Source: Acidaminobacter sp. JC074 (GTDB lineage Bacteria > Bacillota > Clostridia > Peptostreptococcales > Acidaminobacteraceae). From it: a DNA stretch of 64,000 nucleotides. Each line of letters begins with the position of its first letter. The first letter of the stretch is position 1. This document shows positions 1-7,498 of this stretch, piece by piece. The DNA lies in assembly GCF_022496765.1 (NCBI RefSeq), contig NZ_VANV01000016.1, positions 1 through 64,000 of the forward strand, in the 5' to 3' direction. The notes below the pieces were generated by a model that had not been told where the DNA came from, searched no databases, and saw only the letters and a program-made list of their open reading frames with translations. The translations under genes were made by a program, and so were the position numbers.

Positions 1-78
1 ATCTGGTTGATAGGTCTAAGCTGTAAGCGTAGCAATATGTTTAGGTGATAGATACTAATAGGTCGAGGACTTGACCAA
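1..78 (+). rRNA. 23S ribosomal RNA, 3' end (partial)
   Basis: The first bases carry the conserved 3' terminal segment of bacterial 23S rRNA, including AATAGGTCGAGGACTTGACC. The 5' part lies outside the window. The exact 3' end is estimated from relatives. No 5S rRNA follows; the next gene is tRNA-Leu at 264. The spacer (79-263) holds a small hairpin at 172-188 and a promoter at 195-223. Confidence 0.9.
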
Positions 79-194
79 ATAACGGCGTAGCGTAAGCGAA
101 GTCGTATGAGCGATATCACGCAAGTGATTAGCGAAAGAGAATTGTAAAACTTGAAATTCATATATGCAATCTTCAGAGAATATCTGAAAACCAC

Positions 195-223
195 TTGACA
201 CTAAGACAAAGTTTTGTTAAACT
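195..223 (+). promoter_or_regulatory. sigma-70 promoter of the tRNA cluster
   Basis: A TTGACA -35 box (195-200) and a TAAACT -10 box (218-223) are separated by 17 bases. They lie 40 bases upstream of the first tRNA, so the tRNA cluster can be transcribed independently of the rRNA operon. Confidence 0.65.
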
Positions 224-263
224 AATCTAGTCGCAAGTTGAGGATGCAAATCCAATAAAATAT

Positions 264-351
264 GCCGAGGTGGCGGAACTGGCAGACGCACAGGACTTAA
301 AATCCTGCGATCATTGCGATCGTACCGGTTCGATTCCGGTCCTCGGCACCA
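264..351 (+). tRNA. tRNA-Leu (anticodon TAA)
   Basis: This is a class II tRNA with a long variable arm. Acceptor GCCGAGG pairs with CCTCGGC, the anticodon loop is CTTAAAA, and CCA is encoded. It is the first gene of the 17-tRNA cluster. Confidence 0.95.
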
Positions 352-356
352 AATGC

Positions 357-433
357 GGTCCAGTAGTTCAGTTGGCTAGAACGCCAGCCTGTCACGCTGG
401 AGGTCGACGGTTCGAGCCCGTTCTGGATCGCCA
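357..433 (+). tRNA. tRNA-Asp (anticodon GTC)
   Basis: Acceptor GGTCCAG pairs with CTGGATC (one G-T pair), the anticodon loop contains GTC, the T loop is TTCGAGC, and CCA is encoded. Confidence 0.95.
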
Positions 434-453
434 TTTTTTTTAACTTAAAACAT

Positions 454-529
454 GCTAGTGTGGCTCAATTGGTAGAGCAGCTGACTTGTAATCAGCAGGT
501 TGGGGGTTCAAGTCCCTTCACTAGCTCCA
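454..529 (+). tRNA. tRNA-Thr (anticodon TGT)
   Basis: Acceptor GCTAGTG pairs with CACTAGC, the anticodon loop CTTGTAA reads TGT, and CCA is encoded. Confidence 0.95.
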
Positions 530-534
530 TATGT

Positions 535-619
535 GGTGGGGTTCCCGAGTGGCCAAAGGGGACGGACTGTAAATCCGTTGGCAGCGCCTTCGAAGGTTCG
601 AATCCTTCTCCCACCACCA
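535..619 (+). tRNA. tRNA-Tyr (anticodon GTA)
   Basis: This is a class II tRNA with a long variable arm. Acceptor GGTGGG pairs with CCCACC, the anticodon loop CTGTAAA reads GTA, and CCA is encoded. Confidence 0.95.
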
Positions 620-625
620 AATTTT

Positions 626-700
626 GCAGAAGTGGCTCAGTGGTAGAGCATCGCCTTGCCAAGGCGAGGGTCGCGGGTTCAAATCCCGTCTTCTGCTCCA
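626..700 (+). tRNA. tRNA-Gly (anticodon GCC)
   Basis: Acceptor GCAGAAG pairs with CTTCTGC, the anticodon loop TTGCCAA reads GCC, and CCA is encoded. Confidence 0.95.
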
Positions 701-709
701 GGAAAACAC

Positions 710-786
710 GCGTTCATAGCTCAGCTGGATAGAGCAACGGCCTTCTAAGCCGTAGGTCTGGGGTTCGAATCCCTGTGGACGCGCCA
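710..786 (+). tRNA. tRNA-Arg (anticodon TCT)
   Basis: Acceptor GCGTTCA pairs with TGGACGC, the anticodon loop CTTCTAA reads TCT, and CCA is encoded. Confidence 0.95.
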
Positions 787-794
787 TTTTTTAT

Positions 795-869
795 TGGGGA
801 TTCGCCAAGCGGTAAGGCACTGGACTTTGACTCCACTATGCACAGGTTCGAATCCTGTATCCCCAGCCA
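795..869 (+). tRNA. tRNA-Gln (anticodon TTG)
   Basis: Acceptor TGGGGAT pairs with ATCCCCA, the anticodon loop CTTTGAC reads TTG, and CCA is encoded. The U1-A72 end fits glutamine identity. A GlnRS gene lies at 54100, so direct glutaminylation is likely in this organism. Confidence 0.95.
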
Positions 870-877
870 TTCTATTT

Positions 878-953
878 GGTCCATTAGCTCAGTCGGTAGA
901 GCATCTGACTTTTAATCAGGGTGTCCCGCGTTCGAGTCGCGGATGGATCACCA
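878..953 (+). tRNA. tRNA-Lys (anticodon TTT)
   Basis: Acceptor GGTCCAT pairs with ATGGATC, the anticodon loop CTTTTAA reads TTT, and CCA is encoded. Confidence 0.95.
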
Positions 954-958
954 TATTT

Positions 959-1034
959 CGCGGAGTGGAGCAGTTGGCAGCTCGTCGGGCTCATAACCCG
1001 GAGGTCGTAGGTTCGAGTCCTGCCTCCGCAACCA
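959..1034 (+). tRNA. initiator tRNA-fMet (anticodon CAT)
   Basis: The acceptor starts CGCGGAG and ends CTCCGCA, giving the unpaired C1-A72 end typical of the initiator. Three consecutive G-C pairs (GGG/CCC) flank the CTCATAA anticodon loop, the second initiator hallmark. CCA is encoded. Confidence 0.95.
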
Positions 1035-1038
1035 GAAT

Positions 1039-1113
1039 GGCCCCTTGGTCAAGCGGTTAAGACACCGCCCTTTCACGGCGGTAACAGGGGTTCGATTCCC
1101 CTAGGGGTCACCA
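1039..1113 (+). tRNA. tRNA-Glu (anticodon TTC)
   Basis: Acceptor GGCCCCT pairs with AGGGGTC (one G-T pair), the anticodon loop CTTTCAC reads TTC, and CCA is encoded. Confidence 0.95.
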
Positions 1114-1117
1114 TATT

Positions 1118-1193
1118 GGGAGTATAGCTCAGTTGGGAGAGCATCTGCCTTACAAGCAGAGGGTCACAGGTTCAAGTCCTGTTACTCCCACCA
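1118..1193 (+). tRNA. tRNA-Val (anticodon TAC)
   Basis: Acceptor GGGAGTA pairs with TACTCCC, the anticodon loop CTTACAA reads TAC, and CCA is encoded. Confidence 0.95.
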
Positions 1194-1205
1194 TTTAAAT
1201 ATAAT

Positions 1206-1294
1206 GCAGAGGTACCGAAGTGGTCATAACGGGGCGGTCTTGAAAACCGTTAGGGTGCAAGCCCACGTGGGTTCGAATCCCACCCTCTGCGCCA
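1206..1294 (+). tRNA. tRNA-Ser (anticodon TGA)
   Basis: This is a class II tRNA with a long variable arm. Acceptor GCAGAGG pairs with CCTCTGC, the anticodon loop CTTGAAA reads TGA, and CCA is encoded. Confidence 0.95.
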
Positions 1295-1313
1295 TATTTT
1301 ATTTAGAAGGCAC

Positions 1314-1404
1314 GGAGAAGTACTCAAGTGGCTGAAGAGGCGCCCCTGCTAAGGGTGTAGGTCGTTCACGCGGCGCGGAGGTTCAAATCCTCTCTTCTCC
1401 GCCA
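1314..1404 (+). tRNA. tRNA-Ser (anticodon GCT)
   Basis: This is a class II tRNA with a long variable arm. Acceptor GGAGAAG pairs with CTTCTCC, the anticodon loop CTGCTAA reads GCT, and CCA is encoded. Confidence 0.95.
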
Positions 1405-1416
1405 AACTTTTAATCA

Positions 1417-1493
1417 GGACCTTTAGCTCAGCTGGTTAGAGCGCCCGGCTCATAACCGGACGGTCCGGGGTTCGAGTCCCTGAAGGTCCACCA
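1417..1493 (+). tRNA. tRNA with CAT anticodon, probably tRNA-Ile2
   Basis: Acceptor GGACCTT pairs with AAGGTCC, the anticodon loop is CTCATAA, and CCA is encoded. The GGACCTTTAGCTCAG start resembles what I remember of Firmicute tRNA-Ile2, whose C34 is changed to lysidine. An elongator tRNA-Met cannot be excluded from sequence alone. Confidence 0.9.
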
Positions 1494-1508
1494 TTCAATT
1501 TCATACGC

Positions 1509-1584
1509 AGGGGTGTAGCTCAGTTGGTAGAGCAGTGGTCTCCAAAACCACGTGTCGAGGGTTCAAGTCCTTTCACCCCTGCCA
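1509..1584 (+). tRNA. tRNA-Trp (anticodon CCA)
   Basis: Acceptor AGGGGTG pairs with CACCCCT, the anticodon loop CTCCAAA reads CCA, and the 3' CCA is encoded. Confidence 0.95.
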
Positions 1585-1596
1585 TTTTTTTTATAT

Positions 1597-1673
<77 letters not shown>

Positions 1674-1681
1674 TAAAATAT

Positions 1682-1757
1682 GCCCAAGTAGCTCAGTCGG
1701 TAGAGCAAGGGACTGAAAATCCCTGTGTCGGTGGTTCGATTCCGCCCTTGGGCACCA
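1682..1757 (+). tRNA. tRNA-Phe (anticodon GAA)
   Basis: Acceptor GCCCAAG pairs with CTTGGGC, the anticodon loop CTGAAAA reads GAA, and CCA is encoded. It is the last gene of the cluster and is followed at once by a terminator. Confidence 0.95.
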
Positions 1758-1768
1758 ACTTAAAAAGG

Positions 1769-1799
1769 CCGTTCATTTCTAGTAAATGGGCGGTTTTTT
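1769..1799 (+). terminator. intrinsic terminator of the tRNA cluster
   Basis: CCGTTCATTT pairs with AAATGGGCGG around a short loop (two G-T pairs) and is followed by six T residues. Confidence 0.8.
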
Positions 1800-1806
1800 A
1801 CGTATA

Positions 1807-1827
1807 AAAAAAAGGAGAAATCTCCTT
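1807..1827 (-). terminator. intrinsic terminator of the exonuclease gene
   Basis: Read on the minus strand, AAAGGAGA and TCTCCTTT form a hairpin followed by a run of nine T residues. It lies directly after the stop codon at 1828. Confidence 0.7.
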
Positions 1828-2715
1828 TTATGGCTTATTCAGATACTCTTTTAAAATGTGTTTTATACTAGTTAAGGTCTGTCCCTTTGATGTTACTTCA
1901 TACTTGACTTGGTCTTCATAACTTAAGTCATTAAAGTTTTCGTGAAGAAAGTCCATTAAATCAATGTCAATAAAGGATCTATCACTGATTTGGAATAATG
2001 GAATTCTCATTTTAACTGTCTTGTTTTGGATAACAACATCGTAGTGGTCTTGATAATCGAGTATAGGAAAGTAGTCTTTAAGATGATAAAAATCTACTTC
2101 TATATAGCTTTCATATGCCAGATATTTGGTGCAGGTGATTAAGCCTAAGTCATCACTATTATAAGTAAATGGGTAATATTTCTCTATAATGTCCATGGGA
2201 ATATGGTTGAGAATCTGAAATGTAGGAATCATGTACTCAATGTCGTCTGAATTATGTAATAGTATGATATCTCTGAGTTCCTCGGAAGGTTCATGCTCGT
2301 ATCTATCGTATAACGCCACACTTTCTTTGCCAGAAATCTGGTCTTCTCTATATATGCCTAAGTATTCCTCGATATTCTTAAGTTTATAAGACTCTAAATT
2401 TAATTCTTTCTTTGAAGATCTTATAACACGATATAAGTCAAAGTTAATACTGTCATTAATTTGATAATCCATTTTATGCGCTTTGTAACGTTTGTTAAGA
2501 TAGGGAATATCAAAGGCATAACCATTATAAGTTATAAGCATATGATCTTCTTTTATGTAGTTTTGAAGCGCCTTAAGCAGTTCGTGTTCTTCACTTCTAT
2601 GATCACAAAATATCTGTGTTAGAAGCCACTTGTTTTCGTCCTTGTAAATGATACCAACTAAGATAACTTGCGTGTATTTGGGACTTAATCCTGTGGTTTC
2701 GATATCTAGAATCAT
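1828..2715 (-). CDS. RNase H-like 3'-5' exonuclease (YprB-type)
   Basis: The protein probably degrades nucleic acid from the 3' end using a two-metal RNase H-like fold. The DIETTG motif near the N-terminus supplies the first acidic pair, TYNGYAFDIPYL near residue 63 looks like the second exonuclease motif, and NSDDIEYM near residue 155 supplies the third. These fit the ribonuclease H-like (YprB) family; the physiological substrate is unknown. The ATG at 2715 has no ribosome binding site. The frame stays open upstream to two ATT codons at 2790 and 2793 that follow a good AAAGGAG (2798-2804), so the real N-terminus may be 25-26 residues longer (see findings). It is a single gene facing the HD-GYP gene divergently. 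Confidence 0.8.
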   Translation of the reverse strand: MILDIETTGLSPKYTQVILVGIIYKDENKWLLTQIFCDHRSEEHELLKALQNYIKEDHMLITYNGYAFDIPYLNKRYKAHKMDYQINDSINFDLYRVIRSSKKELNLESYKLKNIEEYLGIYREDQISGKESVALYDRYEHEPSEELRDIILLHNSDDIEYMIPTFQILNHIPMDIIEKYYPFTYNSDDLGLITCTKYLAYESYIEVDFYHLKDYFPILDYQDHYDVVIQNKTVKMRIPLFQISDRSFIDIDLMDFLHENFNDLSYEDQVKYEVTSKGQTLTSIKHILKEYLNKP

Positions 2716-2843
2716 ATATTTATCAGAATCATAATTTTCATTAAGAAAATCTGGAAAATCTGCCGATAATTCTTTTGTGTAAATGTAAATAATATCACTC
2801 CTTTTCTACATCTTAAAGGAGATAATTGAGAATAGCAATGTAT

Positions 2844-2873
2844 ATGACACATATTGTAATATTGTGTTATACT
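2844..2873 (+). promoter_or_regulatory. putative promoter of the HD-GYP gene
   Basis: ATGACA (2844-2849) and TATACT (2868-2873) with an 18-base spacer lie 30 bases before the HD-GYP start codon. The -35 box is weak. Confidence 0.45.
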
Positions 2874-2902
2874 ATTATTAGGAGTTAGAGGGGAGAAGAT
2901 GT

Positions 2903-3970
2903 ATGCAGTTAATTGCAGTTGATGAATTAAGAGAAGGTATGGTTTTGGCTCAAGATGTTGTATCTGATGCTTTTGTGAACATAGTGACAGAATCAACAAT
3001 CGTAACGCAAGACATTATAGATAAATTGGAGAAACTGGATATAGAATTTGTTTATGTTCATTCTGAAATGGTAACAAACGACGAAGTTGATTTTAGTGAA
3101 AGTGAACCCGTATTTGATAACCTTGAAGATGAAAAAGCGCTTAACTACAATTTCAACAAGACTGTAGATAAGATTAAAAATATTTTTAATGATCTTAAGT
3201 TTGGTGTTGCAGATATAAAGGCTGAAATGGATGGCACATTAGATCCTTTATTAAGTGGTATCATCACAAACAATAACATTCTGTCTAGTCTTAGATGTAT
3301 GAAGTATGATGATGACTATACATTAAAACATTCTGTAAATGTTGGTTTACTTGCTGCCATGATCGGCAAGTGGTATGGCTTGAATGATCATCAGGTGTCT
3401 GAACTTGCACTTGCTGGTACTTTACATGATGTAGGTAAATCTAAGATTCCTAGATATATCTTAAACAAACCTAGTGAATTGACCGCTCAGGAGTTTGGGA
3501 TTGCCAAACAACATGTTGTATACGGCTATGAGATTTTAAAGGAAAGCCGAGGCTTTTCCGATGAGATATGTGAAGGTGTTTTATACCATCATGAACGTTT
3601 TAATGGCCTAGGCTATCCCCAGGCAATCAAAGGACAGTCCATTCCATTATATGCAAGAATAATCGCCATAGCAGATGTATTTGATGCTCTGACAAATGAT
3701 AAGGTTTATCGTGGTAAGATATCACCATTTTTAGCTGCAGATGTCATTAAGTCAATGAGCTTTGAGGAGCTAGATCCTCAAATAAGTAATCTGTTTCTTA
3801 AGAAAATCGCAGAGTTTTATGTGGGTAATAAAGTACTTCTTTCTACAGGGGAAGAGGGAGAGATTATTTACTTGAACAAGTTCTCTTTAACAAAGCCACT
3901 TGTTCAAATCGGTGAAAAGTTTGTAGATTTATCTATGAAAACAGATGTAAAAATAAAAGAGGTATTATAA
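2903..3970 (+). CDS. HD-GYP domain protein, probable cyclic-di-GMP phosphodiesterase
   Basis: The C-terminal two thirds form an HD-GYP domain, a metal-dependent phosphohydrolase class that cleaves cyclic di-GMP. H175-D176 lie in LHDVGKSKIP, followed by HHERFNGLGYP with the GYP triad at 237-239. The first 130 residues have no recognised domain and no membrane segment, so this is a cytoplasmic enzyme. The start follows GAGGGGAG. It is monocistronic with its own promoter and terminator. A second HD-GYP protein sits at 19638. Catalysis has not been shown; the assignment follows from the intact motifs. Confidence 0.88.
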   Translation: MQLIAVDELREGMVLAQDVVSDAFVNIVTESTIVTQDIIDKLEKLDIEFVYVHSEMVTNDEVDFSESEPVFDNLEDEKALNYNFNKTVDKIKNIFNDLKFGVADIKAEMDGTLDPLLSGIITNNNILSSLRCMKYDDDYTLKHSVNVGLLAAMIGKWYGLNDHQVSELALAGTLHDVGKSKIPRYILNKPSELTAQEFGIAKQHVVYGYEILKESRGFSDEICEGVLYHHERFNGLGYPQAIKGQSIPLYARIIAIADVFDALTNDKVYRGKISPFLAADVIKSMSFEELDPQISNLFLKKIAEFYVGNKVLLSTGEEGEIIYLNKFSLTKPLVQIGEKFVDLSMKTDVKIKEVL

Positions 3971-3971
3971 A

Positions 3972-3998
3972 AGAAGGGTTAAAAAACCCTTCTATTTT
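3972..3998. terminator. bidirectional intrinsic terminator
   Basis: AGAAGGGTT pairs with AACCCTTCT around four A residues. It serves the HD-GYP gene and may also serve the convergent asparaginase gene. Confidence 0.8.
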
Positions 3999-4005
3999 AA
4001 TACTT

Positions 4006-5001
4006 TTATTTTTTGTAGTATTCACTTTCAAAGATATCTTTGATTTCATTCATATCTTGTGTAGTAGAAAGTGCCAACATCAATTTAATTCTTGCCTTCT
4101 GACCATTTAAATCTCCGCCGAAAATCGCGCCTAAATCATGGATCATCTTACCGCCACCTTCGTAACCATAAGAGTCTAGAACACGTCCCATAGGGCATCT
4201 AGAAACGATTATTACAGGGATATTCTTATCAACTGCATTCTTAATACCATCAAGCATGCCTGGAGGCAGGTTGCCTCTACCCATAGCTTCTATAATAATA
4301 CCTTTAGAGCCTTCTTGAATACAGAAGTTGATCATCTTTGAGTCCATGCCTGCAACACTTTTTATGATGTCTACATTGGATTCAACGTTTTCAGTTAAGA
4401 TATGACCATGTGACATAATATCACGATAGAAGATAACTTCATCATTATCAACTATACCTAGGGGACCAAATGAAAAAGATTTGAATGTATCTAAACTCAT
4501 GGTATGTGTTTTGGTTACCTCTCTAGCTGAGTTAACTTCGTTGTTCAGAACAACCAATACACCCTTATTTCTCGCCTGATCAGATACAGCCGTACAGATA
4601 GCTGCTGATAAATTACTTGGTCCATCATAACCAAGTTCTGAAGCATTTCTCATAGAACCAACAACAATGATTGGCTTATCAGACTGAATATTTAAGTCTA
4701 AGAAGAATGCTGTTTCTTCAAGTGAATCAGTGCCATGCGTAATAATGACGCCTGAAATATCATCTCTTGCAATTGTTTCTTTAACGGTCTTAGAAAGTTC
4801 CATCATTAACTCTGGCGTCATATGTGGCCCAGGGATACGTGCAAATGGTACAATTTCTATTTCTGCAATCTTATCAATATTTGTAACAAGTGACATAATT
4901 TCTTCACTACTCATTGCTGGAATTGCAGCAGATAGACGTTTATCTACTTTCATAGAAATCGTTCCACCTGTAAAAATAGCAGCTACTTTTTTCTTACTCA
5001 T
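4006..5001 (-). CDS. L-asparaginase
   Basis: It should hydrolyse asparagine to aspartate and ammonia in the cytoplasm. Both family signatures are intact: FTGGTIS near residue 11 with the nucleophilic threonine, and HGTDSLEETAFF near residue 90 with the second threonine-aspartate pair. At 331 residues it has the usual length. No signal peptide is visible, arguing for the cytoplasmic type. The ATG follows AAGGTGGG. It is monocistronic and ends against a shared terminator. Related glutaminase-asparaginases share the motifs, so substrate preference is inferred. Confidence 0.92.
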   Translation of the reverse strand: MSKKKVAAIFTGGTISMKVDKRLSAAIPAMSSEEIMSLVTNIDKIAEIEIVPFARIPGPHMTPELMMELSKTVKETIARDDISGVIITHGTDSLEETAFFLDLNIQSDKPIIVVGSMRNASELGYDGPSNLSAAICTAVSDQARNKGVLVVLNNEVNSAREVTKTHTMSLDTFKSFSFGPLGIVDNDEVIFYRDIMSHGHILTENVESNVDIIKSVAGMDSKMINFCIQEGSKGIIIEAMGRGNLPPGMLDGIKNAVDKNIPVIIVSRCPMGRVLDSYGYEGGGKMIHDLGAIFGGDLNGQKARIKLMLALSTTQDMNEIKDIFESEYYKK

Positions 5002-5094
5002 AGTTTAACCCACCTTATCCTTTAATTAAAATCACTAACAGTATAACCGATTCTAATGAATTATGAAATACTTTTATTCAAATATTGCAATGTC

Positions 5095-5123
5095 TTTACA
5101 AATGACTGGTCTTGGATTAGAAT
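5095..5123 (+). promoter_or_regulatory. promoter of the cysteine desulfurase-thiI operon
   Basis: TTTACA (5095-5100) and TAGAAT (5118-5123) are separated by 17 bases and lie 28 bases before the start codon. Confidence 0.6.
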
Positions 5124-5150
5124 AGTAGAAGACTTAGAAAGAAGGAAAAG

Positions 5151-6290
5151 ATGAAAGCGTATTTAGATAATGGGGCAACAACAGTTGTTTCAAAGGAAAT
5201 CGTTGAAAAAATGAATCAGCTTTATACGGATATGTACGGCAATCCATCATCCATGCATCAGATGGGTGTAGAAACTGAAAAGCTGATCAAAGAAGTTAAA
5301 AGAACACTTGCAAAAGGTATAAAGGCTTCACCGGATGAAATCATATTTACTTCTGGTGGTACCGAAGCCAACAACCTTGCCATTCAAGGCTACTTAAGGA
5401 CGACTAGAAAAAAACATTTGATTACAAGTATGATAGAACATCCTTCTGTCTTAAATGTATTTGAATTCTATGAAAACCAAGGTTATGAGGTTACTTATTT
5501 AAAGGTAGATGAAAAGGGTCATATCAGCTTGGAAGAGCTTAGGGAAAGTCTTAGAGAGGATACAGCCCTAGTAAGCATTATGTATGTCAACAACGAGCTG
5601 GGTTCTATTCAGGATTTACAAGCAGTATCTAGACTAATAAAAAAACATTCTAAGGCAGTCTTTCACGTTGATGCTGTCCAAGCGCTTGGAAAAGTTGAGT
5701 GTCATGTGAAAAAACATGGAATAGATATGATGACTATGTCCAGTCATAAGATTCATGGACCTATGGGTGTTGGTGCCTTATATATAAAGAAGGACATTTC
5801 AATCAAACCCTTATTTATAGGTGGTGGTCAGCAAAAGGCCATTAGACCGGGGACTGAAAACGCACCTGGCGTCGTTGGATTTGGTGAGGCTTTAAAAGCC
5901 GCATTTGATGGACTAGCTGGTAACCAGGCTCAAATGATTGAGCTTAGAGATTATTTTATCAAGTGTGTTTTAGAGATTCCCCAGGCCAAGTTAAATGGTA
6001 AGTGTGATGCACCTCATATCATTAATGTATCATTTCCCAACATGAGGGGAGAAGTTCTGCTTCATACATTAGAGAGTAAAAACATCTATGTTTCTACAGG
6101 TTCGGCGTGTGCTTCTAAGAACAAGTCATACAGCCATGTACTTGAAGCCATTGGCTTAGATGATAAACATAAAGAAGGTGCTATAAGATTCAGTTTGTCA
6201 AAGTATACAACAAAAGATGAACTTGATTATGCGATTAAAAATTTAAAAGAAAGTATATTGGAATTAGATTCAATTATAAAAGGGAGATAA
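5151..6290 (+). CDS. cysteine desulfurase (NifS/IscS family)
   Basis: This PLP enzyme takes sulfur from cysteine as a persulfide. K200 in MSSHKIHGP is the PLP lysine, C320 in STGSACASK is the sulfur-accepting cysteine, and HVDAVQALGK carries the PLP-binding aspartate. The length of 379 residues fits the group II/NifZ type. It lies one base before thiI in the same operon, so its likely job is to supply sulfur to ThiI for 4-thiouridine at tRNA position 8, as the NifZ-ThiI pair does in Bacillus. A role in Fe-S cluster assembly is possible but no isc/suf genes are near. Confidence 0.93.
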   Translation: MKAYLDNGATTVVSKEIVEKMNQLYTDMYGNPSSMHQMGVETEKLIKEVKRTLAKGIKASPDEIIFTSGGTEANNLAIQGYLRTTRKKHLITSMIEHPSVLNVFEFYENQGYEVTYLKVDEKGHISLEELRESLREDTALVSIMYVNNELGSIQDLQAVSRLIKKHSKAVFHVDAVQALGKVECHVKKHGIDMMTMSSHKIHGPMGVGALYIKKDISIKPLFIGGGQQKAIRPGTENAPGVVGFGEALKAAFDGLAGNQAQMIELRDYFIKCVLEIPQAKLNGKCDAPHIINVSFPNMRGEVLLHTLESKNIYVSTGSACASKNKSYSHVLEAIGLDDKHKEGAIRFSLSKYTTKDELDYAIKNLKESILELDSIIKGR

Positions 6291-6291
6291 T

Positions 6292-7467
6292 ATGGAGACC
6301 ATTGTAGTTAGATATGGTGAAATAGCATTAAAAGGTAAGAATAGAGACACCTTTGAAAATGCCTTGATTAGAGACATTAGAGAAAGACTGTCTCACATAG
6401 AAGATATAAAGTTAAAAAGATTTCATGGCAGAATGTACGTTGACCACCATGATTATGATTTTGAAGAGGTAGCAGACATTTTAACACATACTTTTGGTAT
6501 TGTGTCGATCAGTCCAGTTGCCAAGTGTGACTTGACTGTAGAGGCTATGTTTGAAACAGCTCAAAGACAAGTAGAAGAACTCTTAGAGGAAAGACCTTCT
6601 TTTTCTTTTAAAGTAGAAGCAAGAAGATCCAACAAAGGCTTCCATTTAAAATCACCAGAAATCAGCAAAAGAGTTGGTGGTTATATCAATCAAACATTTA
6701 AAGATGAATTAAATGTAGATGTTCATAATCCTGATATTGTTATCAACATTGAAGTCCGTGAACAAGTTTACATTTATACAAAGTCTTTGCCTGGTTTAGG
6801 TGGCATGCCATATAGAACGGCGGGCAAGGGGATGCTTTTACTATCGGGTGGTATAGATAGTCCTGTAGCAGGTTATTTGATGGCTAAACGTGGCGTTCAA
6901 TTAGAAGCGGTACATTTTCATTCATATCCATTTACTTCGGATAGAGCCCAAGAAAAAGTACTTGACTTAGCAAGAAAGTTAACAAGATACATTGGTGAAA
7001 TTAGGGTACACAGTGTCAATCTTTTAGAGATTCAAAAAGCAATCAATGAGCATTGTCCGTCTAACGAAATGACCATTTTATCTAGAAGATTTATGATGGC
7101 CATTGCAGAAAGAATTGCTTTCAGAAGAAAGTATAAGTGTTTGATAACAGGTGAAAACATAGCCCAGGTTGCTTCTCAAACAATGGAAGGGTTGACAGTA
7201 ACAAACTCACGTGTTCAATTGCCGGTATTCAGACCTTTGATTGCCTATGACAAGGTTGATATAATCAAAGTAGCCAAAGAGATTGATACATTTGAAACGT
7301 CTATCTTGCCATTTGAGGACTGTTGTACAGTATTCTTACCAGATAGGGTCGTTATTAAGCCACAGGTGAAAGACATTGAAGCATCAGAGTCATTATTGGA
7401 AGTGGAAGATTTGATTTATAGAGCAGTAAAAGAAAGAGAAGTTATCATTTTAAGACATGATGATTAG
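6292..7467 (+). CDS. thiI: tRNA 4-thiouridine synthase ThiI
   Basis: It adenylates U8 of tRNA and transfers sulfur to make 4-thiouridine. The order is ferredoxin-like N-terminus, a THUMP domain (about 60-165), then the PP-loop ATPase with LLLSGGIDSPVAGY near residue 182. At 391 residues it lacks the C-terminal rhodanese domain of the Escherichia coli protein, as in most Firmicutes. This fits direct sulfur delivery by the cysteine desulfurase encoded just upstream. No thi biosynthesis genes are adjacent, which favours the tRNA role over thiamine. Confidence 0.94.
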   Translation: METIVVRYGEIALKGKNRDTFENALIRDIRERLSHIEDIKLKRFHGRMYVDHHDYDFEEVADILTHTFGIVSISPVAKCDLTVEAMFETAQRQVEELLEERPSFSFKVEARRSNKGFHLKSPEISKRVGGYINQTFKDELNVDVHNPDIVINIEVREQVYIYTKSLPGLGGMPYRTAGKGMLLLSGGIDSPVAGYLMAKRGVQLEAVHFHSYPFTSDRAQEKVLDLARKLTRYIGEIRVHSVNLLEIQKAINEHCPSNEMTILSRRFMMAIAERIAFRRKYKCLITGENIAQVASQTMEGLTVTNSRVQLPVFRPLIAYDKVDIIKVAKEIDTFETSILPFEDCCTVFLPDRVVIKPQVKDIEASESLLEVEDLIYRAVKEREVIILRHDD

Positions 7468-7498
7468 AAAAGGACTCCGAATCGGAGTCCTTTTTTTA
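7468..7498. terminator. bidirectional terminator between thiI and the PBP gene
   Basis: AAAGGACTCCGA and TCGGAGTCCTTT form a near-perfect hairpin with seven T residues on the plus strand. The tail reaches into the stop codon of the convergent PBP gene at 7496. Confidence 0.85.

Noticed and set aside
79..263. Hidden 5S rRNA or other RNA gene in the spacer
   Set aside because: No 5S-like pairing or conserved 5S segments are visible; only a small hairpin and a promoter are.
460..1060. Open frames of about 90 residues on both strands over the tRNA cluster
   Set aside because: They read through perfect tRNA genes and have no ribosome binding sites.
2712..2999. 95-residue minus frame overlapping the HD-GYP start
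   Set aside because: It is antisense to the HD-GYP gene and its sequence is low-complexity, like a shadow frame.
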